A DNA stretch of 64,000 nucleotides, taken from assembly GCA_013003115.1 (NCBI GenBank), contig JABDLF010000088.1:1-64000 (forward strand), in the 5' to 3' direction. Under the pieces are notes generated by a model, which did no database searches, was not told the origin of the DNA, and saw only the letters and a program-made list of their open reading frames with translations. Made by a program: the position numbers and the translations under genes. The DNA is from Gammaproteobacteria bacterium (lineage in GTDB: Bacteria; Pseudomonadota; Gammaproteobacteria; Steroidobacterales; JABDLF01). Below, in pieces: positions 1 to 10,057 of this stretch. Numbering within the stretch: the first letter of the stretch is position 1; every line of letters begins with the position of its first letter.

Positions 1-94
1 CGACCTTGCGCTTGGCGGCGGGTTTACGTTTACGCACTACCTTTTTCTTCTTGGCAGAGCGTTTCTTTTTCGATGCCTTCTTTCTTGCAGCCAT
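1..94 (-). CDS. Lys/Arg-rich histone H1-like basic protein, N-terminal fragment truncated by window edge
   Basis: Minus-strand ATG at 92-94 gives MAARKKASKKKRSAKKKKVVRKRKPAAKRKV..., open to the window edge; AlgP/HctB-like composition. Confidence 0.6.
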   Translation of the reverse strand, partial: MAARKKASKKKRSAKKKKVVRKRKPAAKRKV

Positions 95-297
95 CTCGTT
101 TCTCCGTGTCGGGGTAAGTCGAATTTACTATATACAACAAAATGCGAAATTCCAGCAAGTCAACAATCTTTAAGCACCCCTCGACGGCAAGGGGTTCTTG
201 TCAGCGGCGCGGCGCGCCAGGCGGAACGTGTCGAGTTAAATTTTGAGTCACTCGGGGGTGATACGGGTACCCCGAAAAGGGAATGTCCGGACCTCGC

Positions 298-786
298 TTA
301 ACCGTCGACAGGGCGCGCTTTTTTCTCAAGGCCGACAATAAAATCCCACTCGCGTTTTTTCACCGGCATTACCGAGAGTCGGTTTCCGCGGCGAAGCAGC
401 AAAAGCTCAGAAAGGCTGGAATCCGCGTAGTTACGCAGTTCTTTTAGGGTTACTACCCTTTTTAGTTTGCGCTTGTAGCGAACGTCGACCATAAACCAGC
501 GCGGGTTTTCGGGGTCACTCTTGGCGTCGAAGTGTGCGTGTGCAGGATCAAATGCTGTGTGATCGGGGTACGCTTCCCTTACTACCTCGACTATGCCTGC
601 GATGCCGGGCTCGGCGCAGTTGGAATGATAGAAAAAAGCCAGGTCTCCCTTCTTAAATTCGTCCCGGAGCATGTTTCTTGCCTGGTAATTTCTCACCCCA
701 TCCCAGCAACTTTTGCGCTGATTTTGCGCAAAAAGATCAGCGAGGCTGAATTCCTCCGGTTCTGACTTCAATAACCAAAATGCCAC
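298..786 (-). CDS. EVE domain-containing protein
   Basis: MAFWLLKSEPEEFSLADL...CWDGVRNYQARN is the typical EVE/DUF55 N-terminus. Confidence 0.9.
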   Translation of the reverse strand: MAFWLLKSEPEEFSLADLFAQNQRKSCWDGVRNYQARNMLRDEFKKGDLAFFYHSNCAEPGIAGIVEVVREAYPDHTAFDPAHAHFDAKSDPENPRWFMVDVRYKRKLKRVVTLKELRNYADSSLSELLLLRRGNRLSVMPVKKREWDFIVGLEKKARPVDG

Positions 787-798
787 TGCTTTCTCCGC

Positions 799-1410
799 TT
801 AGCCTTCAATGCCTTTTCGCTGCACATCATCTACTCCGTTCTCGGTTGCAATCAAGTCCAGAGGCACATCCCATTTCTTGTGTTCGATTTTCGATACCCG
901 CTGACAGTCGAATGCAACGCCGCATAATTTCGGAAACCTGGCGGCCCCCTGGTTGCGGCGAAAAGCGAATGCGCGGTCATAGAATCCTGCGCCCATACCC
1001 AGTCGGTTGCCTGAGCTGTCAAACGCGACGACCGGTACAAAAACCGAATGCAGTTCCCTGGCTTCCAGAAACTCACGGTTGCGGCTTTCGGGTTCCGCTA
1101 TGCCGAAATGATTTAGCTGCAAGTGTGCGCCCGGCCGCAGGCGGGCAAAAACCATGTTCCGTCGGTCTTCAGTTATTACAGGCACAAAGACTTTTTTCTG
1201 GTCCGCGTGCGCACGCTCAATCAGCGCCTGAAGGTCGACTTCATTATTAAAAGCGAGATAGGCACCGATGACGTCCGCGTTCCTGAAGCAAGCGCATTCG
1301 AGCAGGTGCCGGGTGATGGCGGCGGAAGCCTTTGCCCGCATCTCCGGATTCATCGCGGCTCTGAGCCGTTTTGCTCTTGCCCGCTGTTGTTCTTGCTTGC
1401 TGTCAGTCAA
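799..1410 (-). CDS. ygfA: 5-formyltetrahydrofolate cyclo-ligase
   Basis: C-terminal GNRLGMGAGFYDRAF motif; located directly after the 6S RNA and zapA. Confidence 0.9.
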   Translation of the reverse strand: MTDSKQEQQRARAKRLRAAMNPEMRAKASAAITRHLLECACFRNADVIGAYLAFNNEVDLQALIERAHADQKKVFVPVITEDRRNMVFARLRPGAHLQLNHFGIAEPESRNREFLEARELHSVFVPVVAFDSSGNRLGMGAGFYDRAFAFRRNQGAARFPKLCGVAFDCQRVSKIEHKKWDVPLDLIATENGVDDVQRKGIEG

Positions 1411-1424
1411 TGGCGCGACTCAGA

Positions 1425-1622
1425 AAGGTGGCGTCTCCCGCATGTGCCGTTTTGGGCCATTGCTCTCGAACCAGAGCAACAGGTGGGGCAGGCCGCGACG
1501 TTTAAGGCTCTCCGCAAGAAACGGATTTGCACAATTGCGCCAGCAGGACCACGCCCCTGGGTTAGTAATTAGGGTCGAGGGATCCCGGCCCTTGGCGAAC
1601 ACCGCAGGAGACGCCAGAGACA
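1425..1622 (-). ncRNA. ssrS: 6S RNA
   Basis: Minus strand between zapA and ygfA; closing stem GGCGTCTCCTGC / GCGGGAGACGCC; internal GGAGAGCCTTAAACGTCGCGGC resembles the E. coli 6S segment GAGAAGCCTTAAAACTGCGAC; canonical synteny. Ends approximate. Confidence 0.88.
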
Positions 1623-1659
1623 GTCTAAACCAAAAATGCTTTCTAATGCCGGAACTGGT

Positions 1660-1968
1660 TCAGAATTCGAGCTGTTTGCCTTTTCCGACCGCTTTCTCCA
1701 CTCGCTCGCGAATTTCGCGGATTTTAAGGCTGACCTCTTCGCCCGGAACCTTTTCCTCGTTGCGCTCTGCGATCAGCTCATTGGAGATATTCAGCGCGGC
1801 GATCACAGCAATCCGATCGAGGCCCACCACTTTGCCGGAATCCCGGATTTCTTTCATTCGGGCATTTAAGAGCTCAGCCGCATCGAGAAGCGCGGTTCTC
1901 TCTTCCACCGGGCAGGCAATCTGATATTCCTTGTCGAGAATCCGCACGCTGACCCTTGCGACGCTCAC
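1660..1968 (-). CDS. zapA: cell division protein ZapA
   Basis: VSVRILDKEYQIACPVEERTALLDAAELLNARM...IAVIAALNISNEL. Confidence 0.9.
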   Translation of the reverse strand: MSVARVSVRILDKEYQIACPVEERTALLDAAELLNARMKEIRDSGKVVGLDRIAVIAALNISNELIAERNEEKVPGEEVSLKIREIRERVEKAVGKGKQLEF

Positions 1969-2243
1969 GAGCCGTGCTCCATCGCCTTGAGACGAGAGAT
2001 CATGGCTTCAACGCGGGCTCTGACCTGCTCATTTTTCTGCAGGAGTCCCGCGCGCTCCGACATCAGAGTTTCCTGTTTCTGTCGGAGCGAGCGATTTTCT
2101 TCCTTGAGACGGTCGCAAACCAGCACCAGCTCGTCGATGCGCTTGTCCAGCCTTCCCAGCTCCGAAGCGAACAGGTCTTTGGCTCCGGCTTTTTCTTTTT
2201 TACTCATGGCGCAAATATAGAGCCGTGCGGCACTCAGGGTCAA
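1965..2243 (-). CDS. small coiled-coil protein (TIGR02449-like)
   Basis: Short coiled-coil ORF overlapping the zapA start, a common arrangement. Confidence 0.65.
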   Translation of the reverse strand: MTLSAARLYICAMSKKEKAGAKDLFASELGRLDKRIDELVLVCDRLKEENRSLRQKQETLMSERAGLLQKNEQVRARVEAMISRLKAMEHGS

Positions 2244-2351
2244 TTAATGTTCATTTCCGGTTCGATGTCTTGTCCTCAGAGGCGATGCTAGAATTGGCTG
2301 TCGGGCCGCAGCTGGGCGGCCGCCAGCGCCTGTCAGGCGGGTCGGGTTTTT

Positions 2352-2918
2352 TTGCACGAGTCCAATTACCAGGTTCTAGACGATCTGCTGCTCGGGGCAG
2401 ATGCGGAGTGCGATGCCGCAGAGTGTCACGGCGTGCTGACGGGTCTGGCGTGCTCGGGCGCACCAGGAGGTATCGATAAGTGGCTGGTTCAGCTCACGGG
2501 CGACCTTGATCCGGCCGATGCCAAGGTTGCCGAATGCCGCGCCGTGATTGCGCAGGCTTTCAACAACTGCTGCACTGACCTCGAGTCAGAGCTGATGAGC
2601 TTTGAACTGATGCTGCCCGATGATTCCGAGAGTCTGAGCGTGCGCGCGGCCGCCATCGGTCGTTGGTGCCAGGGGTTCCTTTTTGGTCTCAGTCTGGGTG
2701 GGCTACCCGATCTTGAAAGCCTCCCCGGGGATGTTGCGGAAATTATTCGCGACCTGTCCGAAATCAGCCGTGCGTCGACAGACGAGGGCAATGACGAGGA
2801 AGAGGATGAGCGGGCATTTATTGAAATCGCAGAGTTCGTGCGTGTCAGCGTGCAGCTTGTGCATGAAGAACTTCAGGCACCGGCCGATGTCAGCCAGCCG
2901 GCGCCGACGTTGCATTGA
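2352..2918 (+). CDS. ygfB: UPF0149 / YgfB family protein
   Basis: LLLGADAECDAAECHGVLTGLACSG...WCQGFLFGLSLGG; divergent from zapA and upstream of pepP; TTG start. Confidence 0.85.
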   Translation: MHESNYQVLDDLLLGADAECDAAECHGVLTGLACSGAPGGIDKWLVQLTGDLDPADAKVAECRAVIAQAFNNCCTDLESELMSFELMLPDDSESLSVRAAAIGRWCQGFLFGLSLGGLPDLESLPGDVAEIIRDLSEISRASTDEGNDEEEDERAFIEIAEFVRVSVQLVHEELQAPADVSQPAPTLH

Positions 2919-2937
2919 ATTAATGGAGGTCTGAAAT

Positions 2938-4245
2938 TTGAATCGCAAGGAATTCGGACGCCGGCGTCGCCATCTTATTGAAATGATCGGTGCCGGCGGT
3001 GTAGCCATAGTGCCCGCGGCCCAGCTCAAAAAGCGAAATCGTGACGTGGAGTATCCGTATCGCCAGGACAGCGACTTTTATTACCTGACGGGATTCAACG
3101 AGCCGGAGGCCGTCGCGGTTTTGATACCGGGCCGGGACCAGGCGGAGTACGTGCTTTTTTGCCGGGATCGCGACCCCGAACGCGAGGCGTGGGATGGCGC
3201 GCGGGCCGGGCCGGAAGGCGCGATTGCAAGCTTCGGCGCAGAGGACGCGTTTCCTATCGATGATATTGACGACATCCTGCCGGGACTGCTGGAAACCTGT
3301 GAGCGTGTTTTCTACACGATGGGCAGTCATCCGGAATTCGACCAGCGCCTGATCGAATGGGTGCGGAAACTCCGCGAGGGAGGCGGGTCGGGCACGCATT
3401 CACCCCATGAATTCGTAACCCTTGATCACTACCTGCATGACATGCGCCTGTTCAAGAGCAGAAGCGAAGCCGCGGCGATGCGAAAAGCGGCGCGGATCGG
3501 CGTCAAAGCGCATGAGCGCGCGATGCGAAGCTGCCGGCCTGGCAAGTGGGAATACGAGATGCAGGCCGAGCTTGATTACGAATTTGCCTTACATGGGGCA
3601 ACGGCCTCATACCAGCCCATCGTCGGGTCGGGGGCCAATGCATGCACCCTGCACTACGTTGAAAACAGGGCGCGAATGCAGGACGGCGATCTTCTGCTGG
3701 TTGATGCCGGCTGTGAATACGACTACTACGCGTCAGACATTACCCGCACCTATCCGGTTAACGGCCGCTTCTCGGATGCCCAGCGGGCTATCTACGACAT
3801 CGTGCTTGAGGCGAGCGAGGCTGCTATAGAAAAAGTCCATCCGGGCTGCCACTGGAATGAGCCGCATGATGCGGCTGTGGAAGTCATCACCCGGGGGTTG
3901 CGCGCGCTCGGCCTGTTAAAGGGCGGCGTAAAGACCTTGATCAAGAAAGAGGCGTATAAGCAATTTTTCATGCACCGGACCGGGCACTGGCTGGGGATGG
4001 ACGTTCACGACGTTGGCGATTACAAGGTTGACGGCGAGTGGCGGCTGCTCGAGCCGGGCATGGTCATGACCGTCGAGCCAGGGATATATATTTCTGCGAA
4101 CCAAAAAGACGTGCCAAAAAAATGGCGTGGTATTGGCATCAGGATCGAAGACGATGTGCTGGTGACGCGCACAGGAAACGAGGTTCTGAGCGCCGGCCTG
4201 GCCAGGACTGCCACCGAGGTGGAAGCCCTGGTGGGTTCGGCGTGA
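2938..4245 (+). CDS. pepP: Xaa-Pro aminopeptidase (M24B)
   Basis: M24 metal-site motifs DAGCEYDYYASDITRTYPVNG, HRTGHWLGMDVHDVG, TVEPGIYI; TTG start. Confidence 0.93.
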   Translation: MNRKEFGRRRRHLIEMIGAGGVAIVPAAQLKKRNRDVEYPYRQDSDFYYLTGFNEPEAVAVLIPGRDQAEYVLFCRDRDPEREAWDGARAGPEGAIASFGAEDAFPIDDIDDILPGLLETCERVFYTMGSHPEFDQRLIEWVRKLREGGGSGTHSPHEFVTLDHYLHDMRLFKSRSEAAAMRKAARIGVKAHERAMRSCRPGKWEYEMQAELDYEFALHGATASYQPIVGSGANACTLHYVENRARMQDGDLLLVDAGCEYDYYASDITRTYPVNGRFSDAQRAIYDIVLEASEAAIEKVHPGCHWNEPHDAAVEVITRGLRALGLLKGGVKTLIKKEAYKQFFMHRTGHWLGMDVHDVGDYKVDGEWRLLEPGMVMTVEPGIYISANQKDVPKKWRGIGIRIEDDVLVTRTGNEVLSAGLARTATEVEALVGSA

Positions 4246-5504
4246 CACAGTCCGGCGAAAAATTTGACCTGTGCATTGTTGGCGGCGGCCTGGTTGGCGC
4301 CAGCCTCGCGATCGCGGTCGGGGATACCGGCAAGCGCGTCGCTGTAGTTGAAGCACACGCTCAAGGGGCGCCCGGGCAGCCGTCGTTTGACGATCGCGCG
4401 ACTGCCCTTTCAAACGGCAGCCGTCGCGTTTTCGAGGCGCTCGGTGTCTGGCCCCGACTTGCGGCGCATGCCACCCCGATTCAGACAATTCACGTCTCTG
4501 ACAAAGGTCACTTTGGTATCAGCAGGATCGATGCGCGCGAAGAGGGTGTTCCGGCGCTGGGCTTCATGGTGCGCAACAGGCACATTGGCGCGGCCCTGAT
4601 GGCGCGACTCGCAGAGTTGCCTGCAATTACAATGTTTGCACCCGCCACGGCAGGCGAGATCGAATTTGGAGATAGCACGGTTTCGCTTAGTGTGCTGCAG
4701 GACGGCGCCGGGGAATCAGGCGCACGAATTCGCGCCCGACTTCTGGTGGCCGCAGACGGGGCGCGCTCCTCTGTTCGCAGCCAGCTGAATATCGAATCCG
4801 AGAGCTTTGATTACCGGCAAATAGCCGTTATCGCCAATATCGCGACGGAGCGTGACCTTGATGGCGTAGCCTACGAACGCTTTACTGAAAGCGGTCCGCT
4901 GGCGGTGTTGCCAATGACTGATGAGGATGCGCCGGGCGCGGGCGGCCGCGCCACCATAGTCTGGTCGCTTGACTCGAAAAGCGCAGAGCAGGTGCTGGCG
5001 CTTGACGACGATGGATTTCTTGCCGGCCTGCAGGAGCAGTTCGGCTTCCGACTTGGTCACATCCTGAAAGCAGGCAGGCGGGTCAGTTATCCACTGGCAC
5101 TGGTTCGAAGCGACGAGCAGGTTCGGGCAAGACTCGTGGTGATTGGAAACGCTGCGCACAGCCTGCACCCCGTGGCGGGTCAGGGATTCAACCTGAGTCT
5201 GCGCGACGTCGCCGCATTGGCGGAGACCATTGAGGATGCGACGGAGGCCGGGGAAGACTTCGGCAGCCTTGATGTTCTCAATCGTTATGCGGATTGGCGC
5301 GAGCGTGATCAGCGCGATGTCATCCGGTTTTCAGACGGGCTGATCCGGGTCTTTGGCAGCCGCAACCCCCTGACGCGCACAGGACGTAACCTGGGCCTGG
5401 TTGCCCTTGAGCTCTTGCCTGGCGCAAAGCGTCTGGTTGCGCGCCAGACCATGGGGGTTGCTGGTCGGCTGCCAAAGCTGGCACGCGGACTGTCGCTGAC
5501 GTGA
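4242..5504 (+). CDS. ubiH: FAD-dependent ubiquinone hydroxylase, UbiH-like
   Basis: GGGLVGASLAIAVGDTG FAD motif, VIGNAAHSLHPVAGQGFNLSLRDV; GTG at 4242 overlaps the pepP stop. The longer ORF from 4038 is overextended. Confidence 0.85.
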   Translation: MTQSGEKFDLCIVGGGLVGASLAIAVGDTGKRVAVVEAHAQGAPGQPSFDDRATALSNGSRRVFEALGVWPRLAAHATPIQTIHVSDKGHFGISRIDAREEGVPALGFMVRNRHIGAALMARLAELPAITMFAPATAGEIEFGDSTVSLSVLQDGAGESGARIRARLLVAADGARSSVRSQLNIESESFDYRQIAVIANIATERDLDGVAYERFTESGPLAVLPMTDEDAPGAGGRATIVWSLDSKSAEQVLALDDDGFLAGLQEQFGFRLGHILKAGRRVSYPLALVRSDEQVRARLVVIGNAAHSLHPVAGQGFNLSLRDVAALAETIEDATEAGEDFGSLDVLNRYADWRERDQRDVIRFSDGLIRVFGSRNPLTRTGRNLGLVALELLPGAKRLVARQTMGVAGRLPKLARGLSLT

Positions 5505-6805
5505 AGCCGGACTTCGACATCGTTATCGCCGGTGCCGGAATAGTTGGTGCGGCGCTGGCGGCACTGCTTGCAAGGCACCCGGCTACCCGCAAGCTAGCCG
5601 TCGCTGTCGTTGACAAGGACGCCGGCAAGATCTTTGCTGCCGACATGCCGGCCGGGCTTCGGGTTTCCGCGCTGTCTCGCGCCTCGCAGAACATTCTCAC
5701 GGCCGCAGGGGCATGGCCTCTGATGCCCGCTGCACGTATGTGCGCTTACCGTGAGATGCGCGTCTGGGATGCCCGCGCGGACAATAAAGACAACCCCGAA
5801 GAGGACGGAATACATTTTGACAGCGCGTTGCTCGGGGAGCCCGACCTGGGCCACATCGTTGAAAACGATTTGCTGAGTGCATGTCTTCAGCACTTGCTGG
5901 AATCCACTTCATCCGTTGCGCTGCTGCGCTCCGCCGAATTGACAGCGGCGAAAGCAGGCTCCAACGAGGTAACGCTCACATTGAGTGCTGCGGAACCGGG
6001 TCACGCTGGCAAGGAGCGTGAGATTACAACGCGATTGCTTGTCGGCTGCGACGGCGCGAGATCGAAGGTACGCGAACTGGCCGGCATCAAGGTCAACGAA
6101 GCAAGCTACTCACAGCGCGGGGTGGTGGCCGAAGTGGCGACAAGCCAGCCGCATCGCGAAACCGCCTGGCAGCGTTTTCTGCCCGACGGGCCGATCGCAT
6201 TTCTGCCCCTTGCGAATGGCCATTGCTCAATTGTCTGGTCATGCAGCGAGGAGCGGGCAGCCAAACTTTTGCAACTGGACGAACGCGCGTTTGGGCGCGC
6301 AGTCACTACGGCAGGCAACGCGGTTCTTGGCGACGCAGAGCTTGCCGGGGCGCGGGCGAGTTTTCCCCTGCGTCGGCTGCATGCGATCCAATACTGTCGC
6401 GATGGCATCGTGCTGGCAGGTGACGCCGCCCACGTGGTTCACCCGCTAGCTGGGCAGGGCGCAAATCTGGGCCTGCTGGACGCCGCTGCGTTGGCAGAAA
6501 TTGTGGCGGCTGCACTGTCGGACGGTGAGTCACCCGGGGATCTGCGCGTCCTCCGCCGCTATGAGCGGTGGCGAAAGGGCGAAAACGAGGCGATGCTCTC
6601 GGCGCTGGACGGCCTGAGCAAGCTGTTCTCCCACACGGGGGGTCCTTTGAAGGTGCTGAGACGCTTGGGCCTGGCAGCCGTTGCCCGCTCGACGGCGGCG
6701 CGCAACCAGTTTGCGCGTCAGGCGCTCGGTGTCAGCGGAGAGCTGCCAAAGACAGCCATCTCGGTTACCGAATGTCCAGGTGAGTCTGCAAGCGCCCACG
6801 GTTAG
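5501..6805 (+). CDS. FAD-dependent ubiquinone hydroxylase, UbiI/VisC-like
   Basis: IAGAGIVGAALAALLA and VLAGDAAHVVHPLAGQGANLGLLD; 4-bp overlap with the upstream ubiH-like gene. Confidence 0.83.
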   Translation: MKPDFDIVIAGAGIVGAALAALLARHPATRKLAVAVVDKDAGKIFAADMPAGLRVSALSRASQNILTAAGAWPLMPAARMCAYREMRVWDARADNKDNPEEDGIHFDSALLGEPDLGHIVENDLLSACLQHLLESTSSVALLRSAELTAAKAGSNEVTLTLSAAEPGHAGKEREITTRLLVGCDGARSKVRELAGIKVNEASYSQRGVVAEVATSQPHRETAWQRFLPDGPIAFLPLANGHCSIVWSCSEERAAKLLQLDERAFGRAVTTAGNAVLGDAELAGARASFPLRRLHAIQYCRDGIVLAGDAAHVVHPLAGQGANLGLLDAAALAEIVAAALSDGESPGDLRVLRRYERWRKGENEAMLSALDGLSKLFSHTGGPLKVLRRLGLAAVARSTAARNQFARQALGVSGELPKTAISVTECPGESASAHG

Positions 6806-6824
6806 ACAACGCAGGCGACTCAGA

Positions 6825-7163
6825 TCAAGGTAGCAGCGCGTCGATCTTCATCGCGCAGATGAAGTCGTTTTCTGAGAGCCCGTCAATTGCGTGCGTGGTG
6901 TAGCGCACAAGGCAATGGTTATAGCCCACTTCGAGATCCGGGTGATGACCTTCTGAATTTGCGATCCAGGCGACGGCATTTACGAATGCCATGGTCTTGT
7001 AATAACCCTTGAATCCGAAGTCCTTGCGAATTTCTTTGCCGTCGTCGCTTACCGCCCAGCCATCAGCCAGGTTTTTCTTGCGCAGACGTTCGGCTTCAGC
7101 GCGATCGAGCGGCTGAACGCCGCCCTCGCAGGGCACGCAGTGTTTTCCTGCAAGATCAGACAT
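6825..7163 (-). CDS. phhB: 4a-hydroxytetrahydrobiopterin dehydratase
   Basis: PCD family: KDFGFKGYYKTMAFVNAVAWIANSEGHHPDLEVGYNHCLVRYTTHAIDGLSENDF; next to phhA. Confidence 0.93.
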   Translation of the reverse strand: MSDLAGKHCVPCEGGVQPLDRAEAERLRKKNLADGWAVSDDGKEIRKDFGFKGYYKTMAFVNAVAWIANSEGHHPDLEVGYNHCLVRYTTHAIDGLSENDFICAMKIDALLP

Positions 7164-7194
7164 AGGAAACTCCAGTTATGTATCAGCTCCGCAC

Positions 7195-8001
7195 TCAGGC
7201 GGATTTGCGTTCTTCTTGGGGCGGATAGGTTGGCGCATGCATGCCAAGCCTGCGTGCCTCTTTGATAAGTGACATCAGGTCACGCTGTGCCAGGCTGTAA
7301 AGCTCGTCAAAACTCTCGATGATGAAATATACGGTCTGATAGATATCAATCCGGTATGGCGTACGCAGGGCATCGACAGGGTCAAATACGCGTCTTTCCG
7401 GTTCGTTGCTATCGAGTGCGTACGGCATTTCGCCGATAGAGGATACGATGCCGGCACCGTAGGTCCGTAATTCTTCGCCGCGCCTCTGAATGAGTCCGAA
7501 CTCTACGGTGAACCAGTAGAGCCTCGCCAGCATCACTCGGTCTTCCTTGCTGGCCGCAAGGCCCGCCTTTCCGTAGGCATGGGTAAAGGCCGCAAAGCGC
7601 GGATCTGTCAGCAGGGGCGTATGGCCAAAAATCTCGTGAAAAATATCTGGCTCTTGCAGATAGTCGAGTTCTTCGCGGCTGCGAATAAACGAGGCGGCCG
7701 GAAACTTCTTGTCAGCCAGCAGCTGGAAAAACTTGTCGAAGTTGATAAGCGCCGGCACCGGTGCAACTTCCCAGCCCGTGCACTCGCGCAGTACCCGCGA
7801 GATGTCCGCGCACTGCGGCACCCGGTCTTCGGGTAAATCGAGCCTGTCCAGCGCATCGAGATACTCGTCGCAGGCGCGGTTCTTGATCATGGCCTTCTGA
7901 CGCGTGATCAACTCCTGCCAGACGGCGTTTTCTTCATCACTGTAGCGGATGATGCCGTCTCGATCTGGAATCTTGGCGACGTACTTGCTTGCCTTTGCCA
8001 T
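7195..8001 (-). CDS. phhA: phenylalanine 4-monooxygenase
   Basis: REELDYLQEPDIFHEIFGHTPLLTDPRFA (iron-binding HEIFGH) and YWFTVEFGLI. Confidence 0.96.
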   Translation of the reverse strand: MAKASKYVAKIPDRDGIIRYSDEENAVWQELITRQKAMIKNRACDEYLDALDRLDLPEDRVPQCADISRVLRECTGWEVAPVPALINFDKFFQLLADKKFPAASFIRSREELDYLQEPDIFHEIFGHTPLLTDPRFAAFTHAYGKAGLAASKEDRVMLARLYWFTVEFGLIQRRGEELRTYGAGIVSSIGEMPYALDSNEPERRVFDPVDALRTPYRIDIYQTVYFIIESFDELYSLAQRDLMSLIKEARRLGMHAPTYPPQEERKSA

Positions 8002-8105
8002 GTCGTCTCCGCTTGCGAAAGCTGGGGAATAGCGCCTGCGAACGGCGCTGCTTGCGAACTTGGCTAAATTATACGAGTAGTCTCGGAGAATTGTATTGCG
8101 TTTTA

Positions 8106-8159
8106 TTGCTTGTTAAGCACAAATTAAGCAAGAATATGCTATATATAATAAATATTATA
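8106..8159. promoter_or_regulatory. candidate regulatory dyads in the phhA / Lrp-type intergenic region
   Basis: TTGCTT (8106-8111) / AAGCAA (8126-8131) and TATAATA-AA-TATTATA (8144-8159) in a very AT-rich divergent spacer. Confidence 0.4.
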
Positions 8160-8174
8160 GTAGAAAATATCGTA

Positions 8175-8654
8175 ATGAACATGAAACTTGACAAAATAGA
8201 CCTCAAGATTCTTGCTGCTCTGCAGCAGGACGCGCGCATGTCCAACAGCAAGCTTGCGGCCGCAGTCGGGTTGTCGCCGACGCCATGCTGGAGGCGCGTC
8301 AAGCAGCTTGAAAAATCCGGGTTGATCGCCCGTTACGTAACACTGCTGGACGCCGAAGCCGCAGGCTTCCCCGTTACGGCTTACCTGCATGTCTCCCTGG
8401 ACAACCATCATCCTGACACGGTCGCGGCATTTGACCGCATGGTGCAGTCGCGAGGTGAGGTGCTTGAGTGCTATGCCATGAGCGGCGAATACGATTATTT
8501 GTTGAAAGTTGCCGCGCGCAGCATGTCAGATTATGAGCGCTTTATGAGCCATCACCTGCTGCGCGAAGCGGAGGTGCAAACCGCAAACACGAGCTTTGTT
8601 CTGAAGCGCATCAAGTACACAACGGCAATCCCGGTGCGCGAATCGGGTGACTAG
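8175..8654 (+). CDS. Lrp/AsnC family transcriptional regulator
   Basis: [49 protein letters not shown]; start ATG 8175 (ORF from 7989 is overextended). Confidence 0.92.
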   Translation: MNMKLDKIDLKILAALQQDARMSNSKLAAAVGLSPTPCWRRVKQLEKSGLIARYVTLLDAEAAGFPVTAYLHVSLDNHHPDTVAAFDRMVQSRGEVLECYAMSGEYDYLLKVAARSMSDYERFMSHHLLREAEVQTANTSFVLKRIKYTTAIPVRESGD

Positions 8655-9895
8655 CTGGTCGCGTGCCGCGGTGCGTAGCGTTTTGCCACGTAGTCTTCGA
8701 CTAGCTGTTGAAATTCCTCTGCTATGCGCTCGCCTTTCAATGTCACGTCCTTGCGACCGTCGATGTAGACGGGCGCGACCGGGCGTTCCCCGGTACCGGG
8801 CAGGCTGATTCCAATGTTGGCGTGCTTTGATTCGCCGGGCCCGTTAACCACGCAGCCCATGACCGCTACGGTCATATCCTCGACGCCCTCGTAGCTGTTC
8901 TTCCAGTCCGGCATGCGCGCACGGATGTGCGCCTCAATCTGCTGGGCCAGCTCCTGAAAATAGCTGCTCGTCGTCCGACCACAGCCAGGACATGCGATCA
9001 CTGCGGGTGTGAAGGCCCTGAGCCCCATGGATTGAAGAATCTCCTGCGCGACAATGACCTCCCGCGCTCGGTCTCCGCCGGGCTCCGGCGTCAGTGAAAT
9101 TCGAATGGTGTCGCCAATGCCTTCCTGCAGCAGCACCGCGAGCGCGGCGGTGGAAGAAACGATGCCCTTGCTGCCCATGCCCGCTTCTGTGAGCCCAAGA
9201 TGCAGCGGGTAATCGCAGCGATCAGACAGCATGCGATAGACGGCGATCAGATCCTGCACGCCGCTCATTTTGCACGACAGTATGATCCGGTCGCGGCCCA
9301 GACCGACCTCTTCAGCACGCTGCGCGCTGCCAACGGCAGATTGAACCATTGCCTCGTAAACGACATTGCGGGCGTCATCCGGTTCGCTGCGTTGCGCATT
9401 TTCATCCATAAGCCTGGTGAGCAGGTCTTGATCCAGACTGCCCCAGTTCACGCCAATTCGAATGGGCTTGTCGTTCTCGCACGCGGTTTCGATCATCTGC
9501 ACAAACTGGGTATCGCGCTTGCTGCCGCGACCCACATTGCCGGGATTGATTCGGTATTTCGCCAATAACCTGGCGCACTCAGGGTGTTCCCTCAGCAGTT
9601 TGTGCCCGTTGAAGTGAAAGTCCCCGACAAGAGGCACGCTGATGCCCCAGCTCTCGAGCTGAGCATGAATGGCAGGCACCTGGTCGGCAGCCGCAGCGTT
9701 GTTGACAGTAATCCGCACCAGCTCGGATCCCGCCTCGGCCAGCGCCTTGATCTGGGCGGCCGTGGCGCTGGCGTCGGCGGTGTCCGTGTTGGTCATGGAT
9801 TGCACCACGACGGGCGCGCCGCCGCCGACCGCAACGCCTGAGATATTCACGGCTCGGGTCGCTTGCCGGGGCTTGGGTTGGCGGGAGGCGTTCAT
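8651..9895 (-). CDS. ispG: 4-hydroxy-3-methylbut-2-enyl diphosphate synthase (flavodoxin)
   Basis: [47 protein letters not shown] and [10 protein letters not shown] Fe-S motifs; start MNASRQ at 9895. Confidence 0.95.
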   Translation of the reverse strand: MNASRQPKPRQATRAVNISGVAVGGGAPVVVQSMTNTDTADASATAAQIKALAEAGSELVRITVNNAAAADQVPAIHAQLESWGISVPLVGDFHFNGHKLLREHPECARLLAKYRINPGNVGRGSKRDTQFVQMIETACENDKPIRIGVNWGSLDQDLLTRLMDENAQRSEPDDARNVVYEAMVQSAVGSAQRAEEVGLGRDRIILSCKMSGVQDLIAVYRMLSDRCDYPLHLGLTEAGMGSKGIVSSTAALAVLLQEGIGDTIRISLTPEPGGDRAREVIVAQEILQSMGLRAFTPAVIACPGCGRTTSSYFQELAQQIEAHIRARMPDWKNSYEGVEDMTVAVMGCVVNGPGESKHANIGISLPGTGERPVAPVYIDGRKDVTLKGERIAEEFQQLVEDYVAKRYAPRHATS

Positions 9896-10057
9896 TTCGA
9901 TCTCTGCCTGAAAAATTGCGGAGTATGGGCAAGGCTTGCGGGGCCGGTATTCTGGCCCGTGCCGGCTTCTCAGGCAAGCGCCTGATTGGTCGAAGAACGT
10001 TGTGCAACTGTAGAGCCGGCGGCAGGTATGGGCTATTATTCCGCGCTCAATCGACAT

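Noticed and set aside
4038-4241. N-terminal extension of the ubiH-like ORF
   Set aside because: Overlaps pepP coding sequence; the FAD motif begins shortly after GTG 4242
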